From: Triplophysa rosa
Taxonomy: Eukaryota; Chordata; Actinopteri; Cypriniformes; Nemacheilidae
NCBI RefSeq assembly: GCF_024868665.1
Contig: NC_079902.1
Location: 11,746,550 to 11,810,549, forward strand
Length of the DNA stretch: 64,000 bases
Direction of reading: 5' to 3'
The number at the start of each line of letters is the position of its first letter. Positions within the stretch are counted from its first letter, which is position 1. The notes under the pieces were generated by a model that saw nothing but the letters and a program-made list of their open reading frames with translations, was not told where the DNA came from and made no database searches. Positions 57,930 through 64,000 of this stretch are shown here, one piece after another. The position numbers were made by a program, and so were the translations under genes.

Positions 57930-59560
57930 CCCGATCAAGGCCAGCTTGAGGACTGCCTGAACTTGAAGCCCTTCAAGGCTAAATGTGACCATTTAAAGCT
58001 GGGGAACGGTATCTGACAGCTATCAGATACCATTCCCCCTGAGTTCCATGAGATAGGAAGTTCATAATTTTTTTCACATTTACATTACTGACTTTTAAAG
58101 CCACAAGAAGTAGGTTTGTAGAGTTTCATCCTTACATCACTAAATGTTTCAATCGAAGCAGGAGAACTATTCTCACAACAAAGAATGTTGCTGTCAGATG
58201 AGGTTCCCCTGTGTTCAAATCATCAACCTTCCCATCATAAACCCAATGCCCTGACCACTACACCACGGGACGAGGCCTGCTTGAAATTGAGGCCCTTCAA
58301 GGTTAAATGATTCCAGTTGAAGCTGAGATTTTGCTGTCAGATACTGTTACCCCTGAGTTCCATGAGATAGGAAGAACATAATTTTTTCACATTTACATTA
58401 CTGATTTTTAACACCACATGAAGTAGGTTCTCAGAGTTTCATCCTTAAATCACTAAATGTTTCAATCGAAGCAGGAGAACTATTCTGACAGCTAAGAATG
58501 TTGCTGTCGGATAAGGTTCTCTGTGTTCAATGAGAGAAAATAACGGGAAGCAGGATTCATACCATCAACCTTCCCATCATAAACCCAAAGTCCTAACCAC
58601 CACAGGGTGAGGCCTGCTTGAAATTGACGCCCTTCAAGGCTAAATGCTTCCAGTTGAAGCAGGGGGAACGCTATGTGACAGCTGAGGGTTTTCTGTCAGA
58701 TACCGTTGCCCCTGAGTTCCATGAGATAGGAAGAACATAATGTTTTTCACATTTACATTGCTGATTTATAACACCTCAAGAGGTGATCAGAGTTTCATCC
58801 TTAAATTACTAAATGTTTCAATCGAATCAGGAGAACTATTCTGACAACCAAGAATGTTGCTGTCAGGTAAGGTTCCCCTGTGTTCAATGAGTGTAAAAAG
58901 GAGGCATGACTCAAACCATTAACCAGCCCGTTAGAAACCCCAAGTGCTAACCACTACACCATGGGGCCCAGTGGATGGAGCCTGCTTGAAATCGTGGCCT
59001 TTCAAGGCTAAATGTTTTCAGTTGAAGCAGCTGAGATTTTTCTGTCAAATATTGTTCCCCCTGAGTTCCATGAGATAGGAAGTTTATCATTTTTTTCACA
59101 TTTACAGTACATTGCTGTTTTTCAACACCACAAGAAGTAGATTCTCAGAGTTTCTACAAGTTGTCCCGCGTGGTCACTCTCTCTGGCGCCACCATGAGTG
59201 CACTCATAGCCTATTGCTTAGTCTTCTTATTTTAGTTAGCGAATAGCGCAGGCCATTTTCCATTATCAAAAGTAGTTACTGTTTCTTCATAACCCCTGTG
59301 TCCCCCGTGCCAACAGCATGCCTGGGCCTACTGGATGGGGCCTGCTTGAACTAGATGCCATTTAAGGATAACTGTGGCCAGTTAAAGCAGGGGGAACGGT
59401 ATCTGACAGCAAAATTCTCCCTGTGTTCCATAAGATAGAAAGTTCATTCTTTTTCCACATTTACACTGTGACTTAAGTAGGTTCAAGTCTTGCTTGAACT
59501 TGAAGCCCTTAAAGACGAAATTTGGCCAGCTATAGAAGGGGGAATGTTATCTGACATCTG
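57930..59560. repeat. Tandem array of about five 350-bp units with tRNA-like segments
   Basis: CCTGAGTTCCATGAGATAGG recurs at about 58,039, 58,354, 58,712 and 59,061, with a weaker copy near 59,420. Each unit also has TTTCACATTTACATT, ATGTTTCAATCGAA and CTTCAAGG(C/T)TAAATG. Three units hold a minus-strand tRNA-like piece (GTGGTGTAGTGGTCAGGGC and GGTTGATGATTTGAAC type). Units differ at many positions, so the array is old. Confidence 0.8.
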
Positions 59561-60000
59561 AGAATTGCTTGTCCCTGCTTTAACTGGCCACATAATTTTA
59601 AAGTTAGTATAAAGAGGTCGAGTCAGCTGAAAATGGGTGGGTCTTTAGCTGCAAGTGGGCAAATAGCTGTGGACACAAACCTCCAGATCATTTTGATAGT
59701 AGTTGTAGTGTTGGTTCATGCTCCATCCAGTATTGGTTCATGATCCACAGTTGGTGCCAGTTCATTTTGTATTTTCCCATAAAAAAATAATAATAACCCA
59801 ATGCAAACCCTAAACCCAACTTACATGAAAGGGCAGCACAATCTGATGGTAGCACAAAATGTCAAAACAGCAGCAGTGATATGCTAATTTTAATAATTAA
59901 TAACAAAGAAAAACTGCAGTGCTTGCATTGGCTCAGAGATATTGTGGTTTCTTAAATTAAAATTGTTCACTCGATCGGCTATCATTTTATCTGCCTTTAT
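59561..60000. other. No recognisable gene
   Basis: There are only short frames and no transposon ends; the segment lies between the tandem array and a LINE fragment. Confidence 0.4.
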
Positions 60001-60520
60001 TTTGGAGTTGACTGTGGTGCATTGGGGCGCCTACAAAGAATCCAGAACGCAGCGGCGAGAATGATTAAGTCTGCAAAATAACATGACTCAGTTACCCCAC
60101 TGCTTGCGTCATTAAATTGGTTGCCGGTACGACTTGAAATGATTTATAGCATTCTCATTTTCATTTTTATGGCTCTTCACAATTTAGCCCTTGGGTATTT
60201 GTCAAATTTGGTATCAGAGATCACGAGATCTCTGAGCTCTGAAAATCAACACCTCCTGTGTGTTTCTAGGGCAAAATACAAACACAGGGGAGTTAGAGCC
60301 TTTTCACAAGCAGGTCCAAAACTGTGGAATGACCTCCCTCTCATTATTAGATCTGTCAACTCATTGCCAGTCTTCAAAGCTATGTTAAAAGCACATCTTT
60401 TTTTTTTTTTTTTAAAGAGCAGTTGTTGTGATGCAGGTTTAACTCATTTAAATTGTGCCCATGCTGTTATGTGTTTTGTTGGTGTTTATTTGTGAAACAT
60501 TTCTGTTTGTGTATGTCATA
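60001..60520 (+). pseudogene. LINE reverse-transcriptase C-terminal fragment
   Basis: The plus strand reads GALGRLQRIQNAAARMIKSA, a stop, then VTPLLASLNWLPVRLEMIY, KYKHRGVRAFSQAGPKLWND and LPVFKAMLKAHLF. These are the final blocks of a non-LTR reverse transcriptase of fish type. A poly-T run near 60,400 follows. It is broken and lacks the catalytic part. Confidence 0.8.
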
Positions 60521-60877
60521 TTATTGAGATGTTATGAAGCACTTCAAACAAACATACAAAATACAAGAATATGTGTAATTATTATTGTCATACCAATGTA
60601 AAGATCAATTTAATGCTGTTGTGTGTTTATTTGATGAAAATTTTATTATGTCATGCTGGCCATAACTTGCAGTTGCAGAGAACTTCCGGTGGACTAAAAC
60701 ACGCTTTGTTCATAAAAGCTTTATTTTTCGTCTTGGTATTATTGTATATTCTTTTGGTGCATTTAAAAAAATTGTGATGAAAACAAAACTTCAAACTACG
60801 ATTAAAATAGTATATTTAATAGTTTTTTATTACTGTCTTTACTTCCTGCCATCCTCATTCAATGCATGAAAATCCAG
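60521..60877. other. No recognisable gene
   Basis: AT-rich sequence that may be the untranslated 3' part of the LINE at 60,001. Confidence 0.35.
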
Positions 60878-61088
60878 GGCTCTCACTAAAGCCTTGGTGT
60901 TTCGAGTCAGATCCGTAAGCGTGGCTTGTTGGTTTTGACCAAATCTTTGCTGTTTCCCGTCTTACGAAACCCTAACCCACACCCTAACCTAACCCTGACC
61001 ATCTAAACTACATATGATTATTAAACTTGCCAAAAACACGGTTGCATGATGACGTCAGACTCGAAACACCAAGGATTTAGTGAGAGCC
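60878..61088. mobile_element. MITE with target duplication and telomere-like core
   Basis: GGCTCTCACTAAA...GGTGTTTCGAGTC at the left and GACTCGAAACACC...TTTAGTGAGAGCC at the right form inverted repeats of about 33 bp. GAAAATCCA flanks both ends (8-9 bp). The middle holds CCCTAACCCACACCCTAACC, like degenerate telomere repeats. Confidence 0.8.
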
Positions 61089-62324
61089 GAAAATCCAGGC
61101 TATATACTTGCAGCGCAAAATCCTCCCACTTGCAGGGCTTGGCATAAAATACTCCCTACTTGGAGTTATTTGGGCTGCACGCGATATCTATTTAGTTCCA
61201 ATTGCTGTCTTTCCTATGGCATCACGAACAGACACTACCCCTAATGCTGATTAGATATGAGAGTGTTTGGTTTGAATTTTCAACAGTGTTTCTCGGAAAT
61301 CAATTACTGCACCTTTAAATTGCAGCAACAAGGTTTGCAAAAATGCTCCATGCTTTTTTCCAGGCTTTCTCCAGCAGCTAATTAAAATGTCAACACTGCT
61401 CCCTAGCGGATGAAATTAACATTGCACTGCATGCAATTATTTTAAAAATACAAACATGAAGTCTGTATGTTTTACTTTGAGGGAATCTTTAGCCTATCTC
61501 ACTCTGAGATTTAGCTATCAAACTTCAATTCATAGACGCAGATGGAGGAACAGCCATTTCCACACCCTTGCTTGTGGATTATTGATGTCCTTGTACTATA
61601 TTTAGCCATTACCCATCTGGCAGTACACATGTCCTTTTCCAAATTAAAATGACCAAAGCCAAGGCTAATTCCAGACCTACATTCAGACTCTCTCTGGCAT
61701 TATTCAACACAATATTAATTTACTTCACCTTTCATTACAATAGAATTAGATCATTTAGAACAGTATTTATAGAGGATATTGCTTTGATAAACCTATAATT
61801 CATAAATCTGACAAATATTAGAATAAATCATCAGGTTTCGTTTTATGGCAAAACAAACAAACAATGTTTGTAAATTCTGTCAATCTGATGACACTTACAG
61901 AGGATTGTATGCATATACATAATAAAGAAGAACATTTCTTTACATGTGTGAAAAAAAAAGAAAATACTCTTTAGGGGATTTTATTTTTTCTCAAACATAA
62001 AATAGGTCAGGTCTCATGTTTTGTCTAAGGGTGATACACAATTTGCTCTTTATTTAATATAGGACACTATATTCGCTGTTGAGCTTTTATTGTGAGCCAA
62101 CTGATAACACTGACCCACCACGGGTATTCATGATTCAACCCAGCACCTGACACTTTGTCTGCATTATTAGTGCCTGTCTGTGTAAATTTACCCATTGCAT
62201 ATTATATGTTGTTTTATGTATTTGTTTGCTTTTTTCGATACTAATTAACCGTGTAAACGTTATAACTGCACTCTTTAAAATGTGCTTAAAAGGAACCATT
62301 AAAAAAAGCTTTTTGATTTGTTAA
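61089..62324. other. Intergenic stretch without recognisable gene
   Basis: The sequence at 61,350-61,750 is not visibly repetitive and could be regulatory, but I see no motif that proves it. Confidence 0.35.
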
Positions 62325-62490
62325 TGTCTCGCGGGCGAAAAGTTTGTCGTAACGCAAGCGTTACTGAACATGTACCGAGTAAAATATTACTGAAAATTGA
62401 TTAGTAATGCCGTACACTACTGCGTTACAGCGAAAAGTAATGCGTTATGTAATACATTACTTTTGTAACGCACTATACTCCCAACACTGC
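62325..62490. repeat. Fragment of the AGTAATGCGTTAC-type repeat ending CCCAACACTG
   Basis: AAAGTAATGCGTTATGTAAT and GTAACGCACTATACTCCCAA are typical of a very common teleost repeat. It is related to 54,310-54,823. Confidence 0.6.
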
Positions 62491-62634
62491 ACACGCGTCT
62501 CTCAGACGCACGGAGGTCAGAGGAAGGGTGTCAATGGTGGGCTGCGCGACAGTGAGGGAGAGAGAGAGATGGATCCATTCCTTATGAAAAGTCATTGTGT
62601 TTTCAAGTGCAGTGAAGCTGCTATGGGCTGGGTT

Positions 62635-62733
62635 TCCTTCGTATCACTACGTCGTTCTTAAGAGTATATTGCTACCACTCTTAAGGTATAACTTAAGAAT
62701 GACGTAGCGTTAAGGTTTCGGGAAACCCAGCCC
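62635..62733. mobile_element. Fold-back MITE in the presumed 5' leader of the opsin gene
   Basis: GGGCTGGGTTTCC...GTCGTTCTTAAG at the left is matched inverted by CTTAAGAATGAC...GGGAAACCCAGCCC at the right. The element ends 66 bp before the opsin ATG. A clear target duplication was not seen. Confidence 0.75.
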
Positions 62734-62799
62734 TGGTCGTCTACAGTTGGAGTTTGAACATTAGCCACAAAGACACTTCTGCGCTCAGTCAAAGTGCAA

Positions 62800-63097
62800 A
62801 TGTCAGTTCAGGAGACCCCTCAGGAGCTCAAGACGGCGCCTGGCGTGAGCAGGACCGGACACACGGTGATAGCTGTCTGTCTTGGATTCATTCTGGTGTT
62901 TGGGTGCCTGAACAATCTCTTTGTGCTGCTCATCTTGGCGAGGTTTCGCTCACTGTGGACGGCCATCAATCTGATTCTGCTCAACATCAGCGTTAGTGAT
63001 GTATTGGTATGTTTACTGGGGACTCCCTTCCGTTTTGCCTCCAGTCTCTATGGGAAATGGCTTTTGGGACAGCACGGCTGCAAATGGTATTGGTTTG
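62800..63097 (+). CDS. TMT/encephalopsin-type opsin, exon 1 (gene continues beyond window)
   Basis: Light-sensing G protein-coupled receptor of the plasma membrane. The exon codes 99 residues plus one base and ends at a TTTG/GTAAGT donor. Residues 20-48 are helix 1 (AVCLGFILVFGCLNN), 54-79 helix 2 (INLILLNISVSDVLVCLLG, with the conserved Asp67), and Cys94 is the conserved disulfide cysteine before helix 3 (GCKWYWF). The RTGHTVIAV and LGTPFRFASSLYGKWL stretches match the teleost multiple tissue (TMT) opsins, which share an intron at this place. The retinal-binding lysine lies in a later exon outside the window. The paralogue cannot be told from exon 1. The ATG at 62,800 is chosen as the first in frame. 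Confidence 0.8.
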
Positions 63098-64000
63098 GTA
63101 AGTTTTTATTCCATGCACGCGCAACAGGTTTCAGATGCAGACCTCGTGTAGCAGGCAAACTTTCTTTGTAGCGTGAATAAGCTATGCGTGTCTAGGTTTC
63201 CTAATGTACGCCTAGTTGAATATTGTATGTAAGTGGGTGGTTGACATTTAAGGGTGAAATGGGGGAAACTCTTCGAGATCAGCGTTAGAGGAAAATGTAT
63301 CGAGGGAATACGGCAGATTACTACTCTGAAAGTATCAAAGACAAATATATTTTTACGAAGTGCAACTTATACTTTTCCCTAAGATACACCTTGTTAACTT
63401 CACACAATTATTAAAATTAAAATAGCCTATAATTCATAATGTAAAAAAGTCCTACAAATGTTATTTAGCAACAGAAGTACAATCTTGATAACAAAAGCTG
63501 TTGGTAAACATACACAATTATTAAACTATAAAATAAAACATAAGTAGGTCATATTCTTTTCTTTATTTACTTTTCTTTATTATTTTATTGGTAGGAGTTT
63601 GTGTCATGCTGAAAATAAAAAAAATATTTTTAGAATTCGCTTTAATATTGATTTTAATATAACAAATATGAATAATAAATAAACAAAAAACATACTGCAA
63701 CAGACACAATGTGGTTAAAATAAAATAAAAATGTTTTTAAAATCAAATCTTTGCAAATAGTTAAATGCATTGAACAGTAAATTCCACAACCTTTGTATGG
63801 TCTGTGCTCAGAATTTAAAGGGACAGTTCACCAAATGGGAAGTAATGAAATTATCAAATGTTTTGACAATCACAATACACTTGTAATGCAAGGTTTATGT
63901 GTTATTGTTTTTATGACATTCCTACATCCCATGTTCATTACACATATTGTAATAACACTTGTCTCCATTAGTAGGAGCCACTGCCCATGTCTAATAGCAG
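63098..64000 (+). other. Intron 1 of the opsin gene (open at window end)
   Basis: No second opsin exon is recognisable. At 63,815 a partial MITE starts (TTAAAGGGACAGTTCACC), related to the one at 43,868. Confidence 0.6.

Noticed and set aside
57734..57949. Short ORF before the tandem array
   Set aside because: It has no start context or family likeness and runs into the repeat units.
60965..61005. Internal telomere or chromosome fusion point
   Set aside because: The CCCTAA units are few and degenerate and sit inside a bounded MITE.

Overview
This is vertebrate nuclear DNA, most likely from a cyprinid-type teleost. The evidence is intron-split genes with vertebrate orthologues, fish DIRS and Ty3/Gypsy retroelements, tRNA-derived SINEs, LINE ends with the tail AAAGCGCTATATAAATAAA, and MITEs with the AAAGGGATAGTTCACC terminus common in carp and zebrafish relatives. 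No bacterial or viral gene organisation is present.

Layout. Positions 1-23,240 are a graveyard of nested retroelements: a DIRS element running off the left edge and a second DIRS fragment, a small LTR element with a 33-bp coding minisatellite, a chromodomain Ty3/Gypsy element with intact 5-bp target duplications (10,092-14,585), two further decayed LTR elements on the plus strand, and LINE and SINE pieces. Positions 23,241-32,144 hold the most striking object: about 198 copies of a 44-bp CpG-rich unit that begin inside the left end of a hAT-like transposon. A second, short copy of this transposon (34,372-35,385, perfect 8-bp target duplication) carries only a few units, so the big array looks like the amplified inside of a mobile element. 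Positions 32,146-40,271 are further hAT-like debris, an apparently identical 1,222-bp tandem duplication beside an N (probably an assembly artefact), and a 2.9-kb composite element with very long inverted arms and an 8-bp duplication.

The right part carries real genes. A short first coding exon on the minus strand (41,026-41,071) resembles the start of MAP7D3. A complete adhesion GPCR gene of the ADGRG4 (GPR112) type follows on the plus strand: I could chain 26 coding exons in frame to a 1,220-residue protein with signal peptide, pentraxin domain, GAIN/GPS and seven membrane helices. Next is vgll1 (TEAD co-factor; TATA box, leader exon and three coding exons), then a tandem array of 350-bp units with tRNA-like segments, LINE and MITE debris, and finally exon 1 of a TMT/encephalopsin-type opsin that continues beyond the window.

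MAP7D3, ADGRG4 and VGLL1 lie in the same order and orientation on human Xq26 (BRS3 and HTATSF1, which lie between ADGRG4 and VGLL1 there, are not seen here), so the right part is an old syntenic block invaded by repeats. The genes do not form a pathway together: one is a surface receptor, one a transcription co-factor, one a light sensor and one a microtubule-associated protein. Gene models are read by eye from splice signals and reading frame; family names of repeats are given only where the sequence supports them.
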